Below the pieces are notes generated by a model. That model made no database searches and was not told the DNA's origin. It worked only from the letters and a program-made list of their open reading frames with translations. 64,000 bases of DNA from Streptomyces virginiae. GTDB taxonomy: Bacteria > Actinomycetota > Actinomycetes > Streptomycetales > Streptomycetaceae. The translations under genes and the position numbers were made by a program. The DNA lies in assembly GCF_000720455.1 (NCBI RefSeq), contig NZ_JOAK01000013.1, positions 62,001 through 126,000 of the forward strand, in the 5' to 3' direction. Below are positions 1-7,682 of this stretch, piece after piece. Position 1 is the stretch's first letter. Every line of letters starts with the position of its first letter.

Positions 1-59
1 TCGGACGGCGGATCCAAACCACCGTTCCCGTGTGCTTCGCGCTCGGGTAGATTCGACCC

Positions 60-542
60 ATGAATACGGGGAGTGACCGCGGAACGAACGAGTCCGCTAC
101 CGGCGACGCCGCCACGGAAGCCACCGCACAGGCCGCTGCGGGAACCGCCGAGGAGACCGCGGAGGAAAAGCCGCACGTCTCGAAGGCGCCCGCCTTCATC
201 AAGGCGCGCAAGAGCCTGCACCTCAGCTGGCAGGTCGGAGTCTTCGTCGTCGGACTCGCGGTGATCGCGGCCGGCGTCGCCATGCTCGTCCTGCCCGGCC
301 CCGGCTGGGTCGCGATCTTCGCGGGCCTGGCGATCTGGGCCACCGAGTTCGCCTGGGCCCACCTCGTGCTGCGCTGGACCAAGCGCAAGGTCACCGAGGC
401 CGCCCAGAAGGCGCTCGACCCGAAGGTGCGCCGCCGCAACATCATCCTGACCACCACGGGCCTCGTCATCGCGGGCGCCCTGATCGGCTTCTACCTGTGG
501 AAGTACGGGCTCGTCCTGCCCTGGGACCTCAAGGACCAGTGA
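60..542 (+). CDS. TIGR02611/PGPGW-family membrane protein
   Basis: Small integral membrane protein of 160 residues, function unknown. Residues 1-50 are an Ala/Glu/Thr-rich, probably disordered cytoplasmic tail. Two hydrophobic segments follow (about 56-78 and 84-101), joined by the family signature PGPGW at residues 79-83, and a third lies near 128-148. This is the layout of the PGPGW (PF09656-type) transmembrane family common in actinobacteria. No ribosome binding site precedes the ATG; instead a TAGATT -10-like box at 48-53 lies six bases upstream, so the mRNA is probably leaderless. It stands alone before a tRNA gene. The family call is firm and the role is not known. Confidence 0.85.
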   Translation: MNTGSDRGTNESATGDAATEATAQAAAGTAEETAEEKPHVSKAPAFIKARKSLHLSWQVGVFVVGLAVIAAGVAMLVLPGPGWVAIFAGLAIWATEFAWAHLVLRWTKRKVTEAAQKALDPKVRRRNIILTTTGLVIAGALIGFYLWKYGLVLPWDLKDQ

Positions 543-588
543 TGGTCAAAGAGCACCGCTGACATGGGGTAATGTTTGCGGTGCGTCC

Positions 589-660
589 GGGCGATTAGCT
601 CAGTGGGAGAGCACTTCGTTCACACCGAAGGGGTCACTGGTTCGAACCCAGTATCGCCCA
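589..660 (+). tRNA. tRNA-Val (anticodon CAC)
   Basis: Seventy-two bases fold as a cloverleaf: acceptor arms GGGCGAT/ATCGCCC, D-stem GCTC/GAGC, anticodon stem CTTCG/CGAAG around loop TTCACAC, and a TTCGAAC T-loop. The anticodon CAC reads GTG valine codons. The 3' CCA is not encoded. A TAATGT -10-like box lies at 570-575. Confidence 0.97.
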
Positions 661-670
661 CCCGGACCAG

Positions 671-700
671 AGGCCCGGAGACTTCACCGTCTCCGGGCCT
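671..700 (+). terminator. Hairpin terminator after tRNA-Val
   Basis: Perfect 12-bp stem (671-682 with 689-700) with a six-base loop, directly after the tRNA. It has no U-run, as is usual for high-GC actinobacteria. It also sits at the 3' end of the opposite-strand membrane gene and may serve both. Confidence 0.75.
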
Positions 701-714
701 CCGGCGTTCCCGCC

Positions 715-3066
715 CTACCGCAGCCGCCCGATCACGGCCCGCAGCCTGCGGGCGTCGCGCAGCCGCTTCTCGTACGTCGCCCCCACCGCCAGCAGCAGCA
801 CGCCCGCCAGGGCCGGCAGCACCCAGCGCGGCAGCGCACCCGCGACCTGCACCACGTACGGGGCCAGCTCGTGCACCGCCACCGCCGCCAGCACCGCGCC
901 GCCCAGCAGGAGCGGGGCCTGCAGCCGCCACCTCGCGCCCGCCAGGGTCACCGCCAGCGCGGCCACCCCCAGCACCAACGGGCGCACCCAGTCCGCGTCG
1001 GCCCAGGCCGCCAGCAGGCTCGGCAGCAGCGTCGCCGCCAGCCCCGGTCCGTACGCCGCCCAGGACGAGGCCCGTGCGTCCCGGCGCCGCCGCAGGAACC
1101 CCACCGCGAGGGCGGGCACGGTGACCGGCAGCGTGTAGGCCTCCGGCGCCGTCACCCCCGCCTCCGCCAGCCGCACCCACGTCGCCGCCACGAACAGCGC
1201 GCCCGCGGCCCAGCCCAGCACCCGCCGCTCCGGCCGCACCGCCGCCCCCGCGCAGACCACCCCGGACAGCGCCAGGACCAGCGCCAGCGTCCCGGGCCGC
1301 CCCGCGGACAGGGCCAGGGCCAGGACGCCCGACACGGCCGCCGCGATCTCGGCCGGCAGCCGTACGGCCCCCAGCCGCGGACCCAGCGCCGCCACCAGCG
1401 CCGGAACCGCGAGGACCGGCAGCGCCCACCAGACCACCGCCAGGTCCGTCACCGCGGCCGCCGCCACCAGCAGCCCCGTCGCGTAACCGACCGCGCACAC
1501 GGCCGCCCCCGACCGCACCCACCGCACGGCGGGCCCGTACGCCGCTCCCGCCGCACAGCCGGCACCCAGCAGCCCCCAGACCGCGAAGGTCGCCGCGCGG
1601 CCGTCCAGCGCGCCCAGGGACACGTTCACGGCCCCCGCCAGCGCGCACGCGGCCGCGGCGATCCCGGCCCCCCGCCCCGGGGAGCGCAGAGCCAGGAACC
1701 CCGCCGCGCCCGTCACCGCGAGCTGTAGCGCGAACACCGCCGCCACCGGGAACCCCAGCAGCACCGGCGCCGCGAACAGACCCGCCCAGCCCAGTACCAC
1801 CGCCAGCACCCCGGGCTCCGGCCGCGCCGACACCCGCGACAGCCACCGGGCCGCCCCCGCCGTCAGCAGCAGCCCGACCGCCGCCGACGCCCCCGGACCG
1901 TACGCATCCGCCGCCGGGGTGGTCGCCGCCCACACCTCCTCCAGCACCCGCAGCCGGGCCACCAGCACCGGAGCCACCGCCGCGCCGGACGCCAGCGCGC
2001 CGAGGGCGCCCACCACCGCGCCGGCCCCGACCGCCCCGCGCCGCACCGCCTCAGGCAGCGCGGGCACCCGTACCGCCGCCAGCAGCGGCAGACCCACCAG
2101 CAGGTGCGCCACCACCGCCCAGCCCGGTGCGAGCTCCGGCCGGGCCACGCCGGCCACGGCCACCACCGCCGCCACACCGCCCACCAGCGCGGCACCCCAG
2201 ACCCGCGGCTCCCGCCAGGCGGCGGCCACGCCCAGGGCCGCGCCCGCCAGCAGCAGCGCCGCCGGAGCCAGGGCCTGCGCCGCCGACCCCGCCGACCACG
2301 ACTGGGCCGCTCCGACCAGCAGCGCTGCCGAGCCCAGCAGCGCCGCCGGGAGGGCGGCCGCCCGCACCCGCAGCGCCAGCGCCGCGTCCAGCGCCGCCGT
2401 CACCAGCAGCGCCCAGCCGACCCCCAGCGGCCCCGCCTGCCAGGCCACCGCCGCCAGCGGCAGCGGCAGCTGCGCCGCGACCACCGCCGCCGGCAGCGGG
2501 ATCCGCAGCGTGCGCAGCGCCGACCCGTACCCGGCCCACACCGCCGCCAGCACCGCGGCCGCGCCGGCCGCGTACCCGGTGCCGTCGGCGTCCGGCATCC
2601 CGACCGCGTACAGCGCGTACGCGTCCAGCACCGTCAGCAGCAGCCCCACGGCGGCCACCGACTCCGCCGTCGACCGCAGCCCGCGGCGCAGCAGCACCGC
2701 GGGGGCAGCCAGCGCCGCCGCCGTCACCACGGCCAGCACCGCCGAACGCCCGGCGATCCCCATGGAGCCCCAGCTGACCAGAGTGAACGCCAGCGCGGCC
2801 ACGGCCAGCAGCACCGCGCCCAGGGTGAGCAGCACGTTCTGCGCTCCGGGGGCCGAAGCCTCCTTCGCCGGTCCGGCGGACCAGGCGGGCGCGGCCGGCG
2901 AACCGGACGCGGCGGGCCCCCAGCGGACCGCCGCCGCGCCCGACTGCTGGAGCAGGCGCAGCAGCCAGTCCCGGCGGGCCAGCAAGTACAGGCGCCGGGC
3001 ATCGAGTTGGGCCAGCTCACGGTCGATGAGCGCCAGCTCTTCGGCCGGCGGCAGAGGGGAGTTCAT
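715..3066 (-). CDS. Large polytopic membrane protein (SCO7613-C-terminal-domain type)
   Basis: A 783-residue protein, extremely rich in Ala, Val and Leu. The first 45 residues form a charged, coiled-coil-like helix (LALIDRELAQLD, then LLARRDWLLRLL), followed by a short Ala/Pro linker. Most of the rest is about 20 closely spaced hydrophobic segments from residue 75 to the end. The architecture, with a short N-terminal helix followed by a long membrane array, matches the actinobacterial family annotated as SCO7613 C-terminal domain-containing membrane protein. Its function is unknown; no transporter or enzyme motif is visible. The ATG at 3066 is the first sensible start. It is read opposite to, and lies exactly between, two tRNA-Val genes. 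Confidence 0.8.
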   Translation of the reverse strand: MNSPLPPAEELALIDRELAQLDARRLYLLARRDWLLRLLQQSGAAAVRWGPAASGSPAAPAWSAGPAKEASAPGAQNVLLTLGAVLLAVAALAFTLVSWGSMGIAGRSAVLAVVTAAALAAPAVLLRRGLRSTAESVAAVGLLLTVLDAYALYAVGMPDADGTGYAAGAAAVLAAVWAGYGSALRTLRIPLPAAVVAAQLPLPLAAVAWQAGPLGVGWALLVTAALDAALALRVRAAALPAALLGSAALLVGAAQSWSAGSAAQALAPAALLLAGAALGVAAAWREPRVWGAALVGGVAAVVAVAGVARPELAPGWAVVAHLLVGLPLLAAVRVPALPEAVRRGAVGAGAVVGALGALASGAAVAPVLVARLRVLEEVWAATTPAADAYGPGASAAVGLLLTAGAARWLSRVSARPEPGVLAVVLGWAGLFAAPVLLGFPVAAVFALQLAVTGAAGFLALRSPGRGAGIAAAACALAGAVNVSLGALDGRAATFAVWGLLGAGCAAGAAYGPAVRWVRSGAAVCAVGYATGLLVAAAAVTDLAVVWWALPVLAVPALVAALGPRLGAVRLPAEIAAAVSGVLALALSAGRPGTLALVLALSGVVCAGAAVRPERRVLGWAAGALFVAATWVRLAEAGVTAPEAYTLPVTVPALAVGFLRRRRDARASSWAAYGPGLAATLLPSLLAAWADADWVRPLVLGVAALAVTLAGARWRLQAPLLLGGAVLAAVAVHELAPYVVQVAGALPRWVLPALAGVLLLAVGATYEKRLRDARRLRAVIGRLR

Positions 3067-3163
3067 ATGCGGAGTGTGGCGCCCGTCACCCGGTCAGGAC
3101 ATGGGCGGGGGTACTCAAGTACGCCCTGAGTACGTCCGGGCCGGGCCCGGACGGGGAAGCGGT

Positions 3164-3192
3164 TTGAACCAGCCCCGAGGCTTCTGTATTGT
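3164..3192 (+). promoter_or_regulatory. Promoter of second tRNA-Val
   Basis: A TTGAAC -35 box (3164-3169) and a TATTGT -10 box (3187-3192) are separated by 17 bp. Transcription would start about seven bases before the mature tRNA end. This is one of the best housekeeping-sigma promoters in the window. Confidence 0.7.
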
Positions 3193-3205
3193 TCAGTGCG
3201 TTCCC

Positions 3206-3277
3206 GGGCGATTAGCTCAGCGGGAGAGCACTTCGTTCACACCGAAGGGGTCACTGGTTCGATCCCAGTATCGCCCA
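3206..3277 (+). tRNA. tRNA-Val (anticodon CAC), second copy
   Basis: It has the same 72-base cloverleaf as the copy at 589-660, with anticodon loop TTCACAC. The two differ at only two bases: T to C in the D-loop and A to T in the T-loop (TTCGATC here). CCA is not encoded. It is followed by its own hairpin. Confidence 0.97.
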
Positions 3278-3284
3278 CCGGGAG

Positions 3285-3313
3285 AGGCCGGTCCGTCGAC
3301 GACGGACCGGCCT
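3285..3313 (+). terminator. Hairpin terminator after second tRNA-Val
   Basis: Perfect 13-bp stem (3285-3297 with 3301-3313) closed by a three-base loop, eight bases after the tRNA. It also lies just past the 3' end of the opposite-strand exonuclease gene. Confidence 0.75.
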
Positions 3314-3339
3314 TCCGCATGTTCGGGCCCCCTGCCCGG

Positions 3340-4065
3340 CTACGCGGCCGCCGACAGATCCGGCCGCAGCGGCCAGTGCGGGTCCACCGCCTCCGGGGTC
3401 CCCTGCCGCGCGAACCACGCCTGCAGACCGCGCGCCTGCGCCGCGTGCCACACCGCCTGGAGCGTGTGCAGTTCGGCCGGCGTCAGCCGCTCCAGCCGCG
3501 AGGCGAACCGGCGCCCCACCGCCCGTACCAGCTCCAGCGAGGCCAGCGCGTCCGCCGCCGCGTCGTGCGCGCCCTCCAGCTCGATCCCGTAGTGCGCGCA
3601 CAGGTCCGTCAGCGTCCGGCGGCCCTTGCGGTACCGGTCCAGGTGCTTGTCCAGCACCCGCGGGTCCAGCACCGTCAGCGGCCGGTTGTCCAGGTACCGC
3701 GACAGCGACGACGCCCGGTGCCGGCGCAACTCCCGGTCCAGCAGCGTCAGGTCGAACGGCGCGTTCATCACCACCACCGGCCGGCCCGCGACCTGCTGCT
3801 CCCCGAGCGACCGGGCTATCTCCTCCACCACCGGCGCCGGCCAGCGCCCGTGGCGCTGCAGGTGCTCGTCGGTGAGACCGTGCACTTCCGTCGCGCCCGC
3901 GGGCACCGGAACGCCGGGGTTGACCAGCCAGCGGGTCGTGCGGACCCGGCCGCCCGCGCACTCCTGAACGATGAGCGCGGCGGACACGATCCGGTCCTGC
4001 TCCACGTCCACCCCGGTCGTCTCCGTGTCGAATGCGGCCAGCGGGCCCTCATACCAGCGGTTCAT
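3340..4065 (-). CDS. DEDDh-type 3'-5' exonuclease (DnaQ-like)
   Basis: A 241-residue single-domain exonuclease of the DnaQ/RNase T superfamily. The DEDDh metal-binding residues are all visible: Asp13 and Glu15 in FDTETTG, Asp105 in NAPFD, and His167 with Asp172 in HDAAAD. It would remove nucleotides from 3' ends of DNA or RNA using two metal ions. It lacks a polymerase domain, so it is either a proofreading-type accessory or a stand-alone nuclease. The reading frame is open further upstream to 4227, but the ATG at 4065 is preceded by a good GAGGAG ribosome binding site and the domain starts at once, so I chose it. It diverges from the DUF4365 gene across 221 bp. Confidence 0.88.
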   Translation of the reverse strand: MNRWYEGPLAAFDTETTGVDVEQDRIVSAALIVQECAGGRVRTTRWLVNPGVPVPAGATEVHGLTDEHLQRHGRWPAPVVEEIARSLGEQQVAGRPVVVMNAPFDLTLLDRELRRHRASSLSRYLDNRPLTVLDPRVLDKHLDRYRKGRRTLTDLCAHYGIELEGAHDAAADALASLELVRAVGRRFASRLERLTPAELHTLQAVWHAAQARGLQAWFARQGTPEAVDPHWPLRPDLSAAA

Positions 4066-4286
4066 GGCGAACTCCTCGTCCCCGGTCGGCAGTTGGGGTG
4101 CAGCCGGGCGCCGCCGCCTCGGAACGTGCCGCCCCTGCCCGAATCGGTGATACCCGGGCTGTTTGTTCCGTACGCCGTTTGCGGCGACCCGGGTGAGGAG
4201 ACAACACCCTTGGGGGACCGTACACATGACCGGTCGTCACCCACCCACCACCGAAGGCAGAGCCCGGAAGGCACGGGGAGCCGGCC

Positions 4287-4901
4287 ATGGCGCTCGCACA
4301 GCCCGAACCGGGCGGGGTGCTGGCGGGGCAGATCGATCCGCGGACCGGTACCGGTACAGGTACACCGGACGGGACGCGGGCCGTACCGCTGCGCGGCACA
4401 CTCGCCACCACCGCCTGCATGGAGACCCTCCAAGTGGGATACCTGCACGCCGTCGCCGCCGCGGCCGGCTGCTCGCTGTCCCAGCCCTTCCCGGACAACG
4501 GCGTGGACTGGCACGTCAGCCACGGGGCTCCCGAACACGTCGTCGACGACGAGGTCACCATCAAGGTGCAGTTGAAGGCGACCTACCAGGTACCGCCCCG
4601 GCCGCCCGGCCCCACCTTCGCCTTCACCCTCGACAACGAACACCTGGTGAAGCTGGCCCGCACCCCGGTCGCCGTCCACAAGATCCTCGTCGTGATGCTC
4701 GTCCCGCGGGAGCGCGACCAGTGGCTCGCCGCCGGACACGACCGGCTCGACCTGCGGCACTGCTGCTACTGGACCAATCTCGCCGGACACCCCGTGACCG
4801 GCCGGCGCCGGACCACCGTACGGATACCGACCGCGCGGATCTTCGACGACCGGGCGCTGTGCGAGATCATGACCCGGGTCGGGTCGGGAGGGACACCCTG
4901 A
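4287..4901 (+). CDS. DUF4365 domain protein, probable PD-(D/E)XK-like nuclease fold
   Basis: A 204-residue protein with a DUF4365-like domain from about residue 38 to 195. Asp74 (in NGVDWHV) and Gln95-Leu-Lys97 (in KVQLKAT) are spaced like the acidic and (E/Q)xK elements of restriction-endonuclease-like folds, which is what suggests a nuclease; this is inference from the motif, not proof. An Arg/Thr/Gly-rich N-terminal stretch precedes it. The ATG has a GGGGAG ribosome binding site. The stop overlaps the next start by ATGA, so the two proteins are translationally coupled and probably act together. No toxin, helicase or methylase partner is nearby. A role in defence or DNA repair is possible but not shown. 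Confidence 0.75.
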   Translation: MALAQPEPGGVLAGQIDPRTGTGTGTPDGTRAVPLRGTLATTACMETLQVGYLHAVAAAAGCSLSQPFPDNGVDWHVSHGAPEHVVDDEVTIKVQLKATYQVPPRPPGPTFAFTLDNEHLVKLARTPVAVHKILVVMLVPRERDQWLAAGHDRLDLRHCCYWTNLAGHPVTGRRRTTVRIPTARIFDDRALCEIMTRVGSGGTP

Positions 4902-6136
4902 TGCACTGGCACCCGTCGAACCTCGAACCACTGCTGCCCCCGGACCACGGCGGCCACGGGCACTTCCCGGACTTCCCGCACTCCGCCGCGCCCGATCCCG
5001 CGCAGGTCGACCCCGCCGTGCTCGGCGCGCTGCTGCACCGGCACGGCTGGCTGCGCCGGGGCGGGGCGGCCGGCCGGTACGGGCGCTGGACACCGCCCGG
5101 ATACGTCGGCACCAGCGTGCTCGTCCCCGAGAACCGGGCCTTCCCCGACTGCGCCGACCTCCTGGAGGAGGCGCTGACCGCGCTCTCGCGCAGCACGCTC
5201 CCGTCCGCGCGGGAGGTGCTCTACGGGCTGAGCGTGCCCAGCGACGAGATCCGCTGGGAGCGGGAGGTCCCGCCCGGGGCGTACGGGCTGGAGGGCGAGG
5301 CCGCCTGGACCGTGCAGGAGCAGCTGCGCTCGGCCGCCCGGCAGTTGCTGCTCGCCGGGGCGCTCGCCGCGCGGGCGAGGGCCGGCTACTACGGCGCCCG
5401 CCACCGGGCCCAGGCCGAACGGGCCCTGGACACCGTCCTGGTGGGGCCGCAGCCCGGCGGGCGGCACCTGAGCGCGTACGTGCCGGTGGACGGCGGGCGG
5501 GGCATCGTCACGCGGCTGCACCACGCGCTGCACGCGGCCCGCGAGGCGGCGGACTACCAGCGGGCCACCGGCGGCATGGAGGCCTTCGACGCCGCCGTGG
5601 CGGCGGGCGTCAGCCGGGAGCTCGCCGAGGCGCTGATCGCACTGGTGCGGGGCTCGGAGGGAGCCCGTGTCGGGCTGGCCTGGGCACCGGCGGCGGGGGT
5701 TCCGGCGGGCTGTGCGGCCCGGCCCGAGCCGGTGGAGTTCTCCCCGGGCGACCTGCCGGTCCTGCGGGAGGCGGCGGCGCGCTACACCCGCGACGAGCCG
5801 GCCGTGCCGGTGCGCGTCGCGGGGGCCGTGGTCCGGATGCGGCGCTCGGCGCCGGGCGGCGGGGGCACGGTCCGGCTGCGGGTCCTCGCCGGGGCGGAGG
5901 TCCCGTACGTACGCGCCGCGCTCGACGAGGAGGCGTACCGGGTCGCGGGCCACGCGCACCTGGTGGGCCTGCCGATCCGGATCAGCGGAAGGCTGCAGCG
6001 CCGGGGCGGCTTCCGCAGGCTCACCGACGCCACGGACGTGAGCCCCGTACCCCTGGACGAGGTCGAGCGGGACCGCCTCATGAAGTCGCTGGACGAGTCC
6101 CTCGACCCGGCGGACGTCCTGCCGTCCGACGACTGA
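4901..6136 (+). CDS. Unknown 411-residue protein coupled to DUF4365
   Basis: Not recognised. It begins with ATGA overlap to the DUF4365 stop and has a GGGAGG ribosome binding site inside that gene; the longer open frame starting at 4163 would overlap DUF4365 completely and is rejected. The N-terminal third (residues 30-70) is Gly/Arg/Pro-rich. The middle (120-270) is predicted helical, with many Ala/Arg heptad-like stretches. The C-terminal 130 residues are beta-rich with alternating hydrophobics (VPVRVAGAVVRM, TVRLRVLAG, LPIRISGRLQRR), reminiscent of an OB-like or beta-barrel nucleic-acid-binding module. No signal peptide or membrane segment. Its 3' end overlaps the opposite-strand acetyltransferase by 59 bp. 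Confidence 0.75.
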   Translation: MHWHPSNLEPLLPPDHGGHGHFPDFPHSAAPDPAQVDPAVLGALLHRHGWLRRGGAAGRYGRWTPPGYVGTSVLVPENRAFPDCADLLEEALTALSRSTLPSAREVLYGLSVPSDEIRWEREVPPGAYGLEGEAAWTVQEQLRSAARQLLLAGALAARARAGYYGARHRAQAERALDTVLVGPQPGGRHLSAYVPVDGGRGIVTRLHHALHAAREAADYQRATGGMEAFDAAVAAGVSRELAEALIALVRGSEGARVGLAWAPAAGVPAGCAARPEPVEFSPGDLPVLREAAARYTRDEPAVPVRVAGAVVRMRRSAPGGGGTVRLRVLAGAEVPYVRAALDEEAYRVAGHAHLVGLPIRISGRLQRRGGFRRLTDATDVSPVPLDEVERDRLMKSLDESLDPADVLPSDD

Positions 6137-6590
6137 AGGACACCATGACCAGGCCCGGAGCGGGGGAGAAGTCGGCGCCGCGTTCGAAGCCGAGCGCCTC
6201 GTAGAGGCGGACGGCGGGAGTGTTGGCGGCGCCCGTGGTGACGTGGACGGGGCGGCCGGGGAAGAGCTCGGCCAGGGCGTGGCGCAGCAGCAGGGAGGCG
6301 ACGCCCCGGCGGAAGAAGGCCGGGGCGACGCAGAGCCGGTCGATGCCGATGGCGCCGTCGGGCCCCTCCTCCCAGGCGAGGAAGCCGGCCAGCTCGCCGC
6401 CCTCGGAGACGGCCCCGACCCACCGCAGCGGCTGCGCGCGCATCTCGGGGAGGCTCTCGCGCAGGGCGGGGATCCCGTCGAAGCCGATGATCTCCGCCTC
6501 GACGGAGTACGCGGCCCGGCCGATCCGGTGCACGGCGTCGGCGGTGGCGTCGTCGCTCAGGTCGAGCGGGCGTATGTGCGGGCTCGGCAT
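6078..6590 (-). CDS. GNAT family N-acetyltransferase
   Basis: A 170-residue GNAT-fold acetyltransferase that would move an acetyl group from acetyl-CoA to an amine; the substrate is unknown. The acetyl-CoA-binding motif A is visible as FFRRGVASLLLRHA (a variant of R/QxxGxG/A, near residue 95-108), preceded by the beta-4 strand IGIDRLCVAP. The motif B-like tail NTPAVRLYEALGFERG is typical. The ATG at 6590 is chosen because a GGAGGG ribosome binding site lies just upstream and the fold begins within ten residues; the open frame continues into the repeat island, where its translation is only low-complexity Pro/Arg/Thr sequence. The 3' end overlaps the convergent 411-residue gene. Confidence 0.88.
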   Translation of the reverse strand: MPSPHIRPLDLSDDATADAVHRIGRAAYSVEAEIIGFDGIPALRESLPEMRAQPLRWVGAVSEGGELAGFLAWEEGPDGAIGIDRLCVAPAFFRRGVASLLLRHALAELFPGRPVHVTTGAANTPAVRLYEALGFERGADFSPAPGLVMVSFSRRTAGRPPGRGTRPATS

Positions 6591-6670
6591 ACGGGTCCCT
6601 CCGGGGGCTGGGGCGGCCCCCACGCTACCGGCGTCCCCCGGCCGTCCGCCGCGCGCCTGCTGCGCGGGCT

Positions 6671-6910
6671 GTGCCGGTTTGGGTCGGGCTCGGGTGGGGC
6701 GGTGCTTTGTGCTGCGCGGGGCGTGCCGGTTCGGGTCGGGCTTCGGGTGGGTCGGTGCTTTGTGTTGCGCGGGGCGTGCCGGTTCGGGTCGGGCTTCGGG
6801 TGGGGCGGTGGCTTGTGTTGCGCGGGGCGTGCCGGTTCGGCTCCGGGTGGGGCGGTGCTTTGTGTTGCGCGGGGCGTGCCGGTTCGGGTCGGGCTTCGGG
6901 TGGGGCGGTG
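6671..6910. repeat. 53-bp tandem repeat, about 4.6 copies
   Basis: Units start at 6671 (52 bp), 6723 (53), 6776 (53), 6829 (47, internal 6-bp deletion) and 6876 (partial, 35 bp). Each begins GTGCCGGTT and ends GCGCGGGGC, with only a few base differences between copies. No spacer sequences occur, so this is not a CRISPR array. Confidence 0.9.
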
Positions 6911-7175
6911 CCCCTCCGGGGTGTCTCCTCGGCTCGCGAACCCTGTGCCGGTCCGGCCCGCTGGTCGGGGTTGGGTTCGCTCGGCCTGCGGGGACACCCC
7001 GGAGTGTCCCCACCCCACGCCCGGCTTCGCCCGTGGCCCCCGGGCCCACTCCGGGTGGGGTGGGGGCACACCGGGATCTCCCCGCAGGTCGAGCGAACCC
7101 ACCGCCGACCGTCGGGCCGGTCCGGCCAGGGGTTCGCGAGCCGAGGAGAGGTCCCGGGGGGACCCCGCCCCACCC
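6898..7175. repeat. Very large imperfect inverted repeat
   Basis: The two arms, 6898-7036 and 7037-7175, are reverse complements with mismatches but no net gap: 6924-6943 pairs base for base with 7130-7149, and 6973-6983 with 7090-7100, both about the same centre at 7036/7037. The left arm shares its outer 13 bases with the last tandem-repeat unit. As RNA or single-stranded DNA it could form a hairpin of nearly 140 bp with almost no loop. Confidence 0.9.
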
Positions 7176-7186
7176 CCCGCCTGCGG

Positions 7187-7365
7187 CGGCCCGGAGCCGG
7201 GGCTTCGCCCGCACACGGTGCCCGACGTCGGGTCGTCCCGGGGTGCGGCCGGTGCCGCCACACGCCCCGCCTGCGGCTGCCCGGGCTGGGCCGGAGTCCG
7301 CGGGCTTGGCTTCGGCCCGGAGCCGGGGCTTCGCCCGCACACGGTGCCCGACGTCGGGTCGTCCC
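7187..7365. repeat. Pair of identical 53-bp direct repeats
   Basis: 7187-7239 and 7313-7365 are identical over 53 bp, offset by 126 bp. Looser copies of the flanking CCCCGCCTGCGG motif recur near 7265, 7392, 7481 and 7531. Confidence 0.9.
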
Positions 7366-7628
7366 AGGGGCGCGGCCGGTGGCGCTCCACACCCCGCCTG
7401 CGGCGGCGCGGAGGCTGGGCTTCGCCCCGCGATGGTCGACGGCGGGTCGTGCCGGGGTGCGGCCGGGGGCGCTCCAGGCCTCGCCTGCGGCTGGCCGCGC
7501 CGCTGCGGGCCGGTTCGGGCGGGGGCACGCTCCGCCTGCGGCTGCCATCGGCCGGCGGGAGCCGTACCGGCAGGGGGGCCGGGCCGGGCCCGGGAGGAAC
7601 CGTTTAGCGGCGCAGCCCCTCCGCTCGG

Positions 7629-7634
7629 TACGAT
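7629..7634 (+). promoter_or_regulatory. -10 box of thrS
   Basis: TACGAT, the usual Streptomyces housekeeping -10 form, 48 bases before the thrS start. The -35 region is not clear. I see no T-box leader. Confidence 0.5.
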
Positions 7635-7682
7635 TCAGGCGCGCAGCGTTCGCTCGCGCACCCCCTGAGTCAGGAGAGACCG

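Larger units (their letters stand above)
6591..7682. other. Gene-free repeat island between GNAT gene and thrS
   Basis: About 1.1 kb without a credible gene. All six frames show only Pro/Arg/Gly/Thr low-complexity translations. The interval holds a 53-bp tandem array (6671-6910), a very large inverted repeat (6898-7175), an exact 53-bp direct repeat (7187-7239 and 7313-7365), and several scattered copies of CGCCTGCGGC and GGCTTCGCCC to about 7550. Only the last 60 bases look like a normal promoter region, for thrS. Confidence 0.8.

Noticed and set aside
589..660. Integrated element at tRNA-Val
   Set aside because: No integrase, att-like partial tRNA copy or phage gene is found; the second full tRNA copy is a functional gene.
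4163..4900. Longer N-terminus for the 411-residue protein
   Set aside because: It would run in another frame through the whole DUF4365 gene; a normal start and ribosome binding site exist at 4901.
6671..6910. CRISPR array
   Set aside because: The 53-bp units are tandem without spacers and no cas gene is present.
7560..7682. T-box leader upstream of thrS
   Set aside because: No specifier loop or T-box sequence is visible in the short leader.
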